Origin: Betaproteobacteria bacterium HGW-Betaproteobacteria-22
GTDB lineage: Bacteria; Pseudomonadota; Gammaproteobacteria; Burkholderiales; Methylophilaceae
Direction: 5' to 3'
Assembly (NCBI GenBank): GCA_002842285.1
Contig: PHCJ01000005.1
Coordinates: 30,777-94,776 of the forward strand
DNA length: 64,000 bases
The notes beneath the pieces were generated by a model. It saw only the letters and a list, made by a program, of their open reading frames with translations, ran no database searches and was not told the origin of the DNA. Positions within the stretch are counted from its first letter, which is position 1, and every line of letters starts with the position of its first letter. Of the stretch, positions 38,648-47,728 are shown piece after piece. Position numbers and translations under genes: made by a program.

Positions 38648-39371
38648 TGGCAATACTTCTCATCAAGTAAGCATTGTGATTCCCTGCTATAACGACGAAA
38701 GTAAACTATCACAATTATTGACTCAAATAGACCAGCTCCCCAGCCCACCCTTAGAGGTGATCGTGGTGGATGCAGCGGCTAGCAAAAGCTGCCAGAATTT
38801 ATGTCTGGCGCATGGGGCAGCCTGGCTTGCTGCTGAACCTTGCAGGGGAAAGCAATTGCTCGCTGGTGCGGCAATTGCACGTGGTGATGTTTTATGGTTT
38901 TTGCATGCGGATGTAGGCTTGTCAGATGACCCGATTGATGCAATAGAAAGAGTTCTTGAAAACGGCGCCGTAGGTGGCTATTTTAAATTTAAATTCGATC
39001 GGCCACGTACATGGCAGGCAGGATTGTTAGAGCCTTTTATCGCGCTGCGTTGCCGCCATGGCATCCCCTATGGTGACCAAGGCTTATTTATGCGTAAATC
39101 CGCATATCAGCAGGCTGGCGGTCATGCGCCATGGCCACTATTTGAAGAGGTGCCATTAGTAAATGGCCTGAGGCAGCAAGGTAAATTCGCCACGCTAAAA
39201 GAGGCCATTTTCGTCAATCCACGCCGCTGGCAACACGATGGTTGGTGGCGACGCACTTGGGAAAACAGAAAGTTAGCCCTAGCATTTGCTCTGGGAAAAC
39301 AACCAAACGAACTGGCCAAGCGGTATCGCAGCCACGTTACCAATTTTGATTATGATAAAAAAGAGGCTTGA
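38640..39371 (+). CDS. TIGR04283-type arsenosugar-associated glycosyltransferase (GT2 fold)
   Basis: The 243-aa protein starts at ATG 38640, within the end of the previous gene. It has the GT2 motifs VSIVIPCYNDE, VVDAAAS, the metal-binding WFLHADVGL and GDQGLFMRKSAY. It is the usual partner of the preceding gene (rSAM/selenodomain-associated transferase 2). No membrane helix is evident. The downstream methyltransferase begins 2 bp after its end. Confidence 0.88.
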   Translation: MRNGNTSHQVSIVIPCYNDESKLSQLLTQIDQLPSPPLEVIVVDAAASKSCQNLCLAHGAAWLAAEPCRGKQLLAGAAIARGDVLWFLHADVGLSDDPIDAIERVLENGAVGGYFKFKFDRPRTWQAGLLEPFIALRCRHGIPYGDQGLFMRKSAYQQAGGHAPWPLFEEVPLVNGLRQQGKFATLKEAIFVNPRRWQHDGWWRRTWENRKLALAFALGKQPNELAKRYRSHVTNFDYDKKEA

Positions 39372-39372
39372 T

Positions 39373-40452
39373 ATGCAACAACCTATTCACAACAACATAC
39401 AAGATGACATGCAAGATAGCGTAAAGCAGTATTATGGAGAGACGCTTACGGGGTCTGTGGACTTGCAAACCAATGCCTGCTGCACCGATGCTGGCCTGCC
39501 TGGCTATGTCAAACCTATACTTTCACAGGTGCATGATGAAGTATTGATGCGCTATTACGGATGCGGCCTGGTATTACCAGAATTGCTTGATGGCCTAACC
39601 GTGCTGGATTTAGGTTGCGGTGCAGGCCGTGACGTCTATGTGCTTTCCAAGCTAGTTGGCGAACAAGGTCAGGTCATCGGTGTAGACATGACAGAAGAGC
39701 AATTATCTGTTGCACGCGATCATCAGGAACATCATCGCAAGGCCTTTGGTCATGCAGAGAGTAACGTGCTGTTTTTGCATGGTTACATCGAACGTCTGCA
39801 TGAATTGTCACTTGCCAATAATAGTGTAGATATTATCGTCTCAAATTGCGTGATTAACCTAGCGGTAGATAAAGCGGCCGTACTGCGTGAAGCCTTTCGT
39901 GTGCTGAAACCTGGTGGCGAGCTGTATTTTTCTGATGTGTATGCCGATAGACGCATCCCCAAAGCACTCACGCTTGATCCTGTTTTATATGGTGAATGCT
40001 TGAGTGGTGCATTATATTGGAATGACTTTCACAATCTAGCGAAAGCCCATGGCTTCCATGACCCGCGCTTGGTGATTGATCGCCCCATTACCATCGGTAA
40101 TACAGAGTTAGCGGCGCGTACCGGCAATATCAAATTTTTCTCTGCAACTTATCGGTTGTTTAAATTAAGCGGTTTGGAACCGGCTTGCGAGGATTACGGG
40201 CAATCGGTAGTGTATCGCGGCACTATCCCGCATCATCCGCATGCGTTTATATTAGATAAACATCACTTTATTGAAACCGGCAAACACTTTCCGGTGTGCG
40301 GCAATACCTGGCGCATGTTGCACGACACGCGCTTTGCCAAACATTTTGATTTTTACGGCAATTTTGATAAGCATTTTGGCATCTTTGCAGGTTGCGGTTC
40401 GAGCATCCCCTATGACAACAATATCGCCGATGCGACAGGTGGTTGCTGCTAA
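39373..40452 (+). CDS. arsM: ArsM-like arsenite S-adenosylmethionine methyltransferase
   Basis: The 359-aa protein (ATG at 39373) has the class I SAM motif VLDLGCGAGRDVYVLSKLVG and the ArsM cysteines: NACCTDAG near residue 35, NCVIN and YGECLSGALYW. Three such cysteines bind As(III) in studied ArsM enzymes. The product would be methylated arsenicals, here likely routed to arsenosugars. The C-terminus ends in GGCC, another cysteine pair. The stop overlaps the next start (TAATG). Confidence 0.9.
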   Translation: MQQPIHNNIQDDMQDSVKQYYGETLTGSVDLQTNACCTDAGLPGYVKPILSQVHDEVLMRYYGCGLVLPELLDGLTVLDLGCGAGRDVYVLSKLVGEQGQVIGVDMTEEQLSVARDHQEHHRKAFGHAESNVLFLHGYIERLHELSLANNSVDIIVSNCVINLAVDKAAVLREAFRVLKPGGELYFSDVYADRRIPKALTLDPVLYGECLSGALYWNDFHNLAKAHGFHDPRLVIDRPITIGNTELAARTGNIKFFSATYRLFKLSGLEPACEDYGQSVVYRGTIPHHPHAFILDKHHFIETGKHFPVCGNTWRMLHDTRFAKHFDFYGNFDKHFGIFAGCGSSIPYDNNIADATGGCC

Positions 40453-41393
40453 TGGATATGAAAGTCATTCCGATTCAACTGGAAAAACCGGCAAAGTCAG
40501 CCGCATGGTATCAAACGCCTGCAGGTGAACCACGCGGGTTTATCAAGCCGCACGCTTTGGATGAACTTTGGTTTCATACAGGGACCGCCTGCAACCTTGC
40601 CTGCCCATTCTGCCTGGAAGGGTCAAAACCCGGCGACACACGCCTGCAGTTGCTGCGTTTAGCCGATGCCAAACCATTTATCGATGAGGCGCTCACCTTG
40701 GGTGTGAAGCAGTTTTCATTCACGGGTGGCGAGCCGTTTGTCGCCAAAGACATGGTGAAAATTCTAGATTATGCCCTGCAATTTAGGCCTTGCCATGTGC
40801 TCACCAATGCGACTGAACCGCTGATTAAACGCCTAAAACAACTTAAACCTTTACTGCAGCAGCAAAATAAATTGCACTTTCGTGTAAGTTTAGACCACTT
40901 TGAAGCGTCTAAACATGACCTCGGGCGTGGTGCTGGCATGTTTGATTTAGCGTTGCAAGGCCTGCGGGCTTTGCATGAAATGGGCTTTTCGGTTTCTGTT
41001 GCCAACCAAATGCTGGCAGACAGCACGCCAGAACAAACTACTCAGCAATTTAAAGCAGTTTTTAAATTGGCTGGTTTGCCAGAAGATTTGCACCGTGTGG
41101 AGTTTCCAGACTTTCACCCACCGGGGTTAGCGCTAGAAACACCACAAATTAGCGCAAATTGTATGGTGAGCTACCAAACTGAAGACTCGCGCCGTGCTTA
41201 TATGTGCGCTTTTAGCAAAATGGTGATTAAAGAAAAAGGCAAAATGCGCGTGTATGCCTGCACGCTGGTGGATGATGACGCTGATTACGCTCTGGCTGAT
41301 ACGCTCACAGAAAGCATGCAGCAAGACGTGAGCATGAAACACCACCGCTGCTATAGCTGCTTTAAATACGGCGCATCTTGCAGCGAAATGTAA
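40452..41393 (+). CDS. Radical SAM protein of the organoarsenical cluster
   Basis: The 313-aa enzyme has the 4Fe-4S/SAM motif CNLACPFC (CxxxCxxC) near residue 50 and the FTGGEP loop. C-terminal cysteines (MCAFSK, YACTL, CYSCFKYGASC) could bind a further cluster. It occupies the slot normally held by ArsS, the arsenosugar-forming radical SAM enzyme, but its sequence around the motif does not resemble ArsS as I remember it (LQVNLGYRCNQxCxHCH). It may be a functional substitute or a different step. Start ATG 40452 overlaps the arsM stop. Confidence 0.85.
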   Translation: MDMKVIPIQLEKPAKSAAWYQTPAGEPRGFIKPHALDELWFHTGTACNLACPFCLEGSKPGDTRLQLLRLADAKPFIDEALTLGVKQFSFTGGEPFVAKDMVKILDYALQFRPCHVLTNATEPLIKRLKQLKPLLQQQNKLHFRVSLDHFEASKHDLGRGAGMFDLALQGLRALHEMGFSVSVANQMLADSTPEQTTQQFKAVFKLAGLPEDLHRVEFPDFHPPGLALETPQISANCMVSYQTEDSRRAYMCAFSKMVIKEKGKMRVYACTLVDDDADYALADTLTESMQQDVSMKHHRCYSCFKYGASCSEM

Positions 41394-41426
41394 GCTTAAA
41401 AAATCTAACAACATATTGGAATCTGC

Positions 41427-43559
41427 ATGAAAAGCCGCACCTGGATTATCGCGTTAATCATTATTTTAGTTGGGCTATTTTTTGCCTTTGACCTTGGGCA
41501 TTTTTTGAGCCTTGAAGCACTCAAAGCGAGTCGTGATGGCTTGTTGCAATCCTATGAGATCAATCCTCTGCTTATCATCACTATTTTTTCATTGGTGTAT
41601 ATTGTGGCAACCGCCTTGTCATTTCCTGGCGCGACAATCTTAACTTTAGCAGGAGGTGCGATTTTTGGCTTTTGGGTGGGACTGCCTATCGTGCTCGTTT
41701 CTGCCACTATCGGCGCTACTTTAGCTTTTTTAGCGGCACGATTTGTGTTGCGCGATTCTATCCAAAAACGCTTTGGCGACAAGCTCTCTGCATTTAATGC
41801 CGGCATTGAAAAAGACGGCGCATTTTATCTATTTACCTTGCGCCTTGTTCCGGTATTTCCATTTTTTCTCATCAATTTATTGATGGGGCTGACACCGCTT
41901 AAAACCAGTACCTATTTTTTGGTGAGCCTGGTCGGCATGGCGGCAGGCACAGCGGTTTATGTGAATGCAGGCACGCAACTCGCCTCGCTCACTAGCCTAT
42001 CTGGCATTCTATCCCCTGCCCTGATTGGCTCATTTGCCCTATTAGCGGCTTTTCCGTGGTTAGCACGCTGGGGCGTAGCCGCCTATAAAACACGCCAACT
42101 TTATGCCAAATGGCCTAAACCTAAAACGTTTGACCGCAATTTGGTGGTGATTGGTGGCGGTGCTGCAGGCTTGGTTTCATCCTACATTGCCGCTGCCACG
42201 CGGGCTAAAGTCACCCTAATAGAAGGCCATAAAATGGGTGGCGATTGCTTGAATTATGGTTGTGTGCCTTCCAAAGCCATCATTCGCTCAGCTACGTTTG
42301 TGAGCCAGACGAAACACGCAGATAAGTTAGGCATTGCCAAGGTAGATGTTGAATATGATTTTGCTGATGTGATGCAACGTGTACACCGTGTAGTTGGCAC
42401 CGTCGAGCCGCATGATTCCGTTGAGCGCTACACTAAATTAGGCGTCGATGTTATTCAAGGTTATGCAAAAATCACTTCACCCTGGACGGTAGAAGTGAAT
42501 GGGCAAACGCTCACCACACGCGCCATTATCATTGCAACTGGTGGGCGACCCACAATCCCTAACATTCCAGGCTTAGATCAGGTCACGCACTATACGTCAG
42601 ACACCATCTGGTCGCTTAACAAACGCCCTAATCGCCTGGTTGTACTAGGTGGTGGGCCAATCGGTTGCGAACTAACACAGGCATTTGCAAGGCTAGATTG
42701 TCAGGTAACCTTGGTAGCACGTAGCGGTTTAATGGGCAAAGAAGATGCCGATGCCGTAGCGCTGGTGGAAGAAGCCTTAATCGCAGATGGCGTGCGCGTA
42801 TTGACGCACACCAACACGGTGCGTTGTGAGCGTGACGGCAGCGGCCAGCGCCTGATTGTAAGCAACAAAGATGGTGTAGAAGAATCCATTGAATTTGACG
42901 CACTACTCTGCGCAGTCGGCAGAACCGCGCGTACCGAAGGTTTTGGCCTAGAAGAATTAGGCATTCCATTATCAAAAAACCGTACCATTGAAGTCGATGC
43001 CTGGCTGCAAACGCGCTACCCCAATATCTACGCCGCTGGCGACGTGGCAGGGCCGTATCAATTTACCCACACTGCCGCACATCAAGCATGGTATGCCTCT
43101 GTGAACACGCTTTTTGGCAGTTTGAAACGCTTTAAGGCCGATTACTCGGTGATTCCTTGGGCAACCTTCACCAGCCCTGAAGTGGCGCGCGTTGGCTTAT
43201 CAGAAGATGAAGCCAAAGCTCAGGGTATTGCTTATGAAGTAGTGAAATACGGCTTGGACGACCTAGATCGTGCCATTGCCGATGAAGCCGCGCACGGCTT
43301 TGTAAAAGTACTCACTGTGCCAGGTAAAGACAAGATTTTAGGCGCCACTATTGTCGGTGAACATGCAGGCGATTTATTAGCTGAATTTGTGCTGGCGATG
43401 AAACACGGGCTAGGCTTAAACAAAATCCTCGGCACAATACACACCTACCCCACTTGGTCAGAAGCTAATAAATACGCGGCTGGTGAATGGAAGCGTGCGC
43501 ATGTGCCGCATGGCATTCTGGCTTGGGTTGAGAAATTTCACACATGGAAAAGAGGCTAA
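41427..43559 (+). CDS. TMEM64/VTT membrane domain fused to an FAD disulfide oxidoreductase
   Basis: The 710-aa fusion has an N-terminal TVP38/TMEM64 part with about six helices (residues 1-225; FPGATILTLAGGAIFGFW, RLVPVFPFFLINLLMG) and a C-terminal mercuric-reductase/lipoamide-dehydrogenase-like part (FAD motif VVIGGGAAGLVSS, active pair GGDCLNYGCVPSK, NAD motif VVLGGGPIGCELTQAFA, dimer motif HTYPTWSEANK). The MerA N- and C-terminal mercury cysteines are absent. It is predicted to tether a pyridine-nucleotide thiol redox activity to the membrane. A neighbour of arsenic and DUF547 genes in other genomes. Confidence 0.9.
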   Translation: MKSRTWIIALIIILVGLFFAFDLGHFLSLEALKASRDGLLQSYEINPLLIITIFSLVYIVATALSFPGATILTLAGGAIFGFWVGLPIVLVSATIGATLAFLAARFVLRDSIQKRFGDKLSAFNAGIEKDGAFYLFTLRLVPVFPFFLINLLMGLTPLKTSTYFLVSLVGMAAGTAVYVNAGTQLASLTSLSGILSPALIGSFALLAAFPWLARWGVAAYKTRQLYAKWPKPKTFDRNLVVIGGGAAGLVSSYIAAATRAKVTLIEGHKMGGDCLNYGCVPSKAIIRSATFVSQTKHADKLGIAKVDVEYDFADVMQRVHRVVGTVEPHDSVERYTKLGVDVIQGYAKITSPWTVEVNGQTLTTRAIIIATGGRPTIPNIPGLDQVTHYTSDTIWSLNKRPNRLVVLGGGPIGCELTQAFARLDCQVTLVARSGLMGKEDADAVALVEEALIADGVRVLTHTNTVRCERDGSGQRLIVSNKDGVEESIEFDALLCAVGRTARTEGFGLEELGIPLSKNRTIEVDAWLQTRYPNIYAAGDVAGPYQFTHTAAHQAWYASVNTLFGSLKRFKADYSVIPWATFTSPEVARVGLSEDEAKAQGIAYEVVKYGLDDLDRAIADEAAHGFVKVLTVPGKDKILGATIVGEHAGDLLAEFVLAMKHGLGLNKILGTIHTYPTWSEANKYAAGEWKRAHVPHGILAWVEKFHTWKRG

Positions 43560-43566
43560 ATTGAAC

Positions 43567-44388
43567 ATGCAAACTCTGAAAAAATTACTGATGGCCGCGT
43601 TACTGACACTGGCGACGATTCTGCCGACCACCTCAGCAACAGCTGCCGAGTTTGATCACAGTATTTGGCAAGATCTATTACAAAAAAATGTCGTCTTAAT
43701 CAAAGGCGGACAAGCCAGCCAAGTTGATTATGAAGCAATGCTTAAAGCACGCCCTCAATTGCAACAATATCTGGCTCAGCTTTCAGCTGTAAGCACCAGC
43801 GAATTTGCAAGTTGGCCCAAAACAGAGCAGCTTGCATTTCTACTCAATGCCTACAACGCGTTCACCGTAGAGCTGGTTTTAACCAAGTACCCAAAACTTA
43901 AATCGATTAAAGACATTGGCTCTATCGTGCAAAGCCCGTGGAAAAAACGCTTTGTGCCGCTGTTAGGCGAAATGCGTTCGCTGGATGACATCGAACAGGG
44001 CATGATACGCAAAGTGGGCGATTACAACGAACCACGTATTCACTTTGCGGCTAACTGCGCATCTATCGGTTGCCCCGCGCTACGTAATGAAGCCTACACT
44101 GGCGCACAGCTTGATGCTCAACTTGAAGCCGCCACCAAAGCTTTTTTATCCGACCAAACCCGCAATCGTTACAACACCCAAACCAACAAACTTGAAGTAT
44201 CAAAAATATTTGACTGGTACAAAAAGGATTTTGAGCGCGGCTGGCATGGCTGGAAATCTCTTAACGAATTTTTTGCTCACTATGCAGACTCACTTACCGA
44301 CAGCCCGGAAATTAAACAGGCACTGATAGCAAACAAGGTTGATGTCGTTTTTCTTGATTACAACTGGAACCTAAATAGAAAGCAATAA
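43567..44388 (+). CDS. DUF547 domain-containing secreted protein
   Basis: The 273-aa protein starts at ATG 43567 (an upstream frame overlaps the fusion gene and is unlikely). It has a Sec signal peptide (LLMAALLTLATILPTTSATAA) and DUF547 motifs AFLLNAYNAFTVELVL and HFAANCASIGCPALR. The fold is related to glutaredoxin-independent, thiol-protease-like folds; its function is unknown. It follows the TMEM64-reductase by 7 nt, a recurring pair. Confidence 0.85.
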   Translation: MQTLKKLLMAALLTLATILPTTSATAAEFDHSIWQDLLQKNVVLIKGGQASQVDYEAMLKARPQLQQYLAQLSAVSTSEFASWPKTEQLAFLLNAYNAFTVELVLTKYPKLKSIKDIGSIVQSPWKKRFVPLLGEMRSLDDIEQGMIRKVGDYNEPRIHFAANCASIGCPALRNEAYTGAQLDAQLEAATKAFLSDQTRNRYNTQTNKLEVSKIFDWYKKDFERGWHGWKSLNEFFAHYADSLTDSPEIKQALIANKVDVVFLDYNWNLNRKQ

Positions 44389-44520
44389 ATTTTCAATCCC
44401 ATGCAATCAATCCACTTGCACGTTCGTCTTAATACAGTAAGTGGTCGGCATTAGGGTAACGCCAAATGCTAATACTTATTTTTTCACTTACCCTACTGAA
44501 TAGAAACTGGAGATTGACAC

Positions 44521-44940
44521 ATGATTGAACAATCAAAACTTTACAAGCAACTATTTGCTAGTTTAATAATGTTTTTTGCATTAGCTTTCAACGCGAATGC
44601 GGTTGAACATGAAGCTTATTCTGCAGAACGTTTTAAAGCTCTGCAAGCAACTGGTGAGGTAGTATTACTCGATATATCTGCAGACTGGTGTCCAACGTGC
44701 GCCAAGCAACAAGTGGTACTCGAAAAATATAGAACCGCTAATCCTGACAAGAACTTACATATTTTAAGGGTTGATTTTGATAAGCAAAAGAACGTAGTCC
44801 GGCAATTGCGAGCACCAAGGCAATCTACACTTTTGCTTTACAAAGGCCAAGAACAGTTTTGGTACAGCGTGGCAGAAACCCGTTATGAGGTAATTGAAGC
44901 GGAAATCAACAAAGCGTTTAACTTTAAGTCAAAAAAATGA
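44521..44940 (+). CDS. Periplasmic thioredoxin-like protein (DsbD-gamma type)
   Basis: The 139-aa protein has a signal peptide or membrane anchor (LFASLIMFFALAFNANA) and a thioredoxin fold with the redox motif ADWCPTCAKQQ. It overlaps the CcdA-like gene by 4 nt. The two together give the domains of a split DsbD, passing reducing power from the cytoplasm to the periplasm. In this cluster it may keep periplasmic thiols or arsenicals reduced. Confidence 0.88.
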   Translation: MIEQSKLYKQLFASLIMFFALAFNANAVEHEAYSAERFKALQATGEVVLLDISADWCPTCAKQQVVLEKYRTANPDKNLHILRVDFDKQKNVVRQLRAPRQSTLLLYKGQEQFWYSVAETRYEVIEAEINKAFNFKSKK

Positions 44941-45647
44941 GTTTAGAAATTGCTTCTATCCCGCTGGCTGGCGCAGCGGGTGCACTGAGCATACTCTCAC
45001 CTTGCGTTTGGCCACTTGTACCTGTAGTCATGACTTCAGCCGCAACCACAGGTCGGCAAGGCGCAATTTATCTGGCTTTGGGTTTGAGCGCGTCATTTGC
45101 CATTGCAGGCACTTTGCTCAGCTTTGTGCTGATTGCACTGGGTTTAGACCCCGAGCTGTTTCGCTATGTAGCGGCAAGCTTATTATTGCTGGTTGGCGCA
45201 ACTTTGCTTTTTAAATCGCTAGGGGATTGGCTGACTTTGCGTTTATCGTTACTCACCAGCCGCTTTAACGGTGGCAATGGGCAGACCAACACGGCTTTTG
45301 GTCAGTTTGGCGTGGGTGTATTGCTTGGGCTGGTTTGGCTACCCTGTGTTGGCCCAACGTTGGGTGCGGCCATTGCGTTGGCTTCACTTGGGCAAAACAT
45401 GGGGGTTGCATTTTTAATCATGCTCGCCTTTGGCATTGGCACAGCGGCGGTGTTGCTCGTGACAGGCTTAGCTTCCGGCAAATTGCTACAACGCATGCGC
45501 CCCGATGTGTTGCAAAATGCGGTGCGTGGCAAAGTGCTGCTCGGCTGGCTGCTACTTGGCCTTGGCCTGTTGGTGTTGACTGGGGCGGATAAATGGCTAG
45601 AAGCCGTCGCTTTGCGCATGTTGCCTGATTGGGCTGTTGCATTTTGA
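44937..45647 (+). CDS. CcdA/DsbD-like membrane thiol-redox transporter
   Basis: The 236-aa integral membrane protein has about six helices and the two Cys-Pro motifs of the family: SPCVWPLVPVV near residue 21 and WLPCVGPTLGAAIAL near 140. These form the disulfide that carries electrons across the membrane. It is cotranslated with the thioredoxin-like protein (ATGA overlap). Confidence 0.88.
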   Translation: MSLEIASIPLAGAAGALSILSPCVWPLVPVVMTSAATTGRQGAIYLALGLSASFAIAGTLLSFVLIALGLDPELFRYVAASLLLLVGATLLFKSLGDWLTLRLSLLTSRFNGGNGQTNTAFGQFGVGVLLGLVWLPCVGPTLGAAIALASLGQNMGVAFLIMLAFGIGTAAVLLVTGLASGKLLQRMRPDVLQNAVRGKVLLGWLLLGLGLLVLTGADKWLEAVALRMLPDWAVAF

Positions 45648-45650
45648 TAT

Positions 45651-45812
45651 TTAATCGTAACAATCTCAACGCGCGCATCCCTGCCTAGCTTGTCTGGCGG
45701 CGGTCTTCTCACTGGAAAAACGCAAGACTACAGCGTTGAGTTGAAATCAGGAGAGTATGTGTATTCCTGCCCGTTAAATCCAACGCCAGATTACAAACTC
45801 GTCGTACGTTGA
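45651..45812 (+). pseudogene. Possible cupredoxin C-terminal remnant
   Basis: After the ccdA-like stop the same frame stays open for 54 codons, reading ...GGGLLTGKTQDYSVELKSG then EYVYSCPLNPTPDYKLVVR and TGA. The pattern Y-x-Y-x-C-P-x-x-P resembles the copper-loop end of plastocyanin-like domains. No start codon with a ribosome site is visible. It is probably the tail of a deleted gene. Confidence 0.35.
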
Positions 45813-45921
45813 TGAAAAATGTCACGCAAAAATAATTGATAACCTGCGCACCCATTTGGCTTGCAACCACCTCTTAGTCAATGAGGAGTTCCTCATCTAC
45901 AATTGTAAAAAGGAGAATTAC

Positions 45922-46131
45922 ATGTTCTATGTTAAAAATGTCCCTACTTGGGAGCGGTGGTTGCGCGGCATGATGGGTATTGCACTGTTAGTAGCACCTA
46001 TTCTGTATTTAGGCTGGAGTACACTCGGTATTGTGCTTGGTGTAATGGGTGCCATGGGCGTAATGACAGGTTTATTCGGCTATTGCCCAATGTGCGCAAT
46101 GGTTGGTCGAAAATTGGATAGCAAGAAGTAA
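45922..46131 (+). CDS. DUF2892-type small membrane protein
   Basis: The 69-aa protein (ATG 45922, after AAAAGGAG) has two hydrophobic helices around WLRGMMGIALLVAPILYL and LGIVLGVMGAMGVMTGLFG, then YCPMCAMVG. This matches the DUF2892/YgaP-C-terminal family, often found with rhodanese or thiol stress genes. Its stop overlaps the sigma factor start by one base (TAATG), suggesting it may act as a membrane partner, perhaps an anti-sigma factor. Confidence 0.8.
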   Translation: MFYVKNVPTWERWLRGMMGIALLVAPILYLGWSTLGIVLGVMGAMGVMTGLFGYCPMCAMVGRKLDSKK

Positions 46132-46652
46132 TGGCATGTTGCATCGGCAGTCATGAATTAGTCGTGGCAGTACAACGCGGCGAACTTGGAGCGGTCGATG
46201 CCCTGTTACAAGTCTGCCAAACCGATGCAAGGCGTTACGCCCGCCGCCATTGCAAGATTGATGACGTGGATGATGCTGTGCAGGAAACGCTGCTCATCGT
46301 CTCGCGCAAGGTGCATGAGCTAAAAGTGTTAGCCGCATTTTCAAGCTGGATGTTCGTCGTAGTTCGGCGCGAGTGTCAGCGCCTTTCACGTGCCATGACT
46401 AAAACTGAACCGCTCGAGGACGCAGTAGCCGAAACTCATCTCATGTGTTGTGATGATGTATCGTTACGCATTGATTTGGCCGCCGCATTGGAATCGCTAC
46501 CGGCGCATTACCTTGAAGTGATTCTGCTACGAGATTTTGAAGAGCTGACTATAGGTGAAATGGCTGAACGTCTGCATGATACAACTGCGGCAATCAAAAG
46601 TCGTCTGCATCGCGCGCGTGAGCTGGTGCGCGAATATCTTTTGTGTTCTTGA
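46131..46652 (+). CDS. ECF-type RNA polymerase sigma factor
   Basis: The 173-aa protein has a sigma region 2 (VDDAVQETLLIVSRKVHELKV...FSSWMFVVVRREC) and a region 4 helix-turn-helix (LESLPAHYLEVILLRDFEELT...AIKSRLHRARELV). Two CC pairs, MACC at residues 1-4 and HLMCCDD between the regions, are unusual and could bind a thiophilic metalloid. No classical anti-sigma gene is adjacent; the overlapping DUF2892 gene is the only candidate. Targets are unknown; the pst genes begin 245 nt downstream. Confidence 0.88.
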   Translation: MACCIGSHELVVAVQRGELGAVDALLQVCQTDARRYARRHCKIDDVDDAVQETLLIVSRKVHELKVLAAFSSWMFVVVRRECQRLSRAMTKTEPLEDAVAETHLMCCDDVSLRIDLAAALESLPAHYLEVILLRDFEELTIGEMAERLHDTTAAIKSRLHRARELVREYLLCS

Positions 46653-46708
46653 TATTTCGCAGTACAAATTTAACTAATAAGCCGCGCTCTGTAAGCTCAG
46701 CTACATTA

Positions 46709-46739
46709 CCTATATAACCATACTACATAACCATATAGG
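46709..46739 (+). promoter_or_regulatory. Repeated/inverted site upstream of the pst genes
   Basis: CCTATAT (46709-46715) and ATATAGG (46733-46739) are a perfect inverted pair, and ATAACCATA occurs twice with 13-bp spacing (46714-46722, 46727-46735). This does not match a Pho box. It may be an operator for the following transporter genes. Confidence 0.35.
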
Positions 46740-46897
46740 CAGATATTATTTTTAACGATTTCTCAAGCTTGCTATATTGGGCACTTAATACGGTTCTTGT
46801 ATATGGCTAGGTCCAATCCGTTAAATCAAAAGCTATAGAATGTAAGTTTTCAGCAGCTATATCGTCTAATATCAAATTTATTCATTAAGGAGTTGTT

Positions 46898-47728
46898 ATG
46901 AAATTCACTGCTTTGTTAAAAAAAGCAGGCATGTTGTTGCCTGCCGTTGCCATATTATTCCAAATTAATACCGTGCAAGCCGCTGAAAAATTAGTACTCA
47001 CAGGTGCTAGCACCATTGCGCCACTAGCCGCAGAAATTGGCAAACGCTTTGAAAAACAAAATCCAGACGTGCGAGTGGATGTGCAAACTGGTGGCTCTTC
47101 ACGCGGAGTGAGTGATGCGCGTAGTGGTTTGGCCGACATCGGCATGGCATCACGCAAACTTAAAGCCGAAGAAAGTGATCTTAAAAGCTTCACAATCGCA
47201 CTGGATGGTGTGGGTTTAATCTTGCATAAAGACAACCCTGTTAAATCATTGACTGACCAACAAGTGATTGACATCTACACTGGCAAAATCACCAATTGGA
47301 AAGACGTAGGCGGGAAAGATGCACGCATTACCGTGGTCAACAAGGCAGAAGGACGCTCGACTTTAGAGTTATTTTTAAACTATTACAAACTTAAAAATAG
47401 TGACATCAAGCCACAGGTGGTGATTGGTGATAATCAGCAAGGTATCAAAACCGTGGCTGGCAACACAGGTGCTATTGGCTATGTTTCAATCGGCACGGCA
47501 GAGTTTGATGCAGGCAACGGTGTGCCAATCAAACTATTACCGTTAAACGGCATCGCTGCATCAGTAGAGAATGTGCGTAACGGCAGCTTCCCACTATCGC
47601 GTCCGCTTAACTTAGTCACTAAAACTGCGCCGCAGGGTTTGGCAAAACGCTTTATTGAGTTTGCTAGTTCAAAAAATGTAGATGACCTTGTAGAGGCGCA
47701 GTATTTTGTCCCGCTCTCACGTAAATAA
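46898..47728 (+). CDS. pstS: PstS-family periplasmic phosphate-binding protein
   Basis: The 276-aa protein has a signal peptide (LLPAVAILFQINTVQAA) and the PstS anion site motifs GASTIAPLA, GGSSRGVSDARSGLADIGMASR and KAEGRSTLELF. It belongs to the short PstS/SphX type. Given the arsenic neighbourhood it may favour phosphate over arsenate or take up arsenate as the cluster's substrate; the sequence does not decide. pstC starts inside its end. Confidence 0.9.
   Translation: MKFTALLKKAGMLLPAVAILFQINTVQAAEKLVLTGASTIAPLAAEIGKRFEKQNPDVRVDVQTGGSSRGVSDARSGLADIGMASRKLKAEESDLKSFTIALDGVGLILHKDNPVKSLTDQQVIDIYTGKITNWKDVGGKDARITVVNKAEGRSTLELFLNYYKLKNSDIKPQVVIGDNQQGIKTVAGNTGAIGYVSIGTAEFDAGNGVPIKLLPLNGIAASVENVRNGSFPLSRPLNLVTKTAPQGLAKRFIEFASSKNVDDLVEAQYFVPLSRK

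Noticed and set aside
41427..43559. Mercuric reductase MerA
   Set aside because: The disulfide reductase core is related, but the N-terminal metal-binding domain and C-terminal Cys pair are absent and a TMEM64 domain is fused instead.
46709..46739. Pho box before the pst genes
   Set aside because: The repeat period is 13 bp and the sequence does not match the CTGTCAT-type Pho box with 11-bp spacing.
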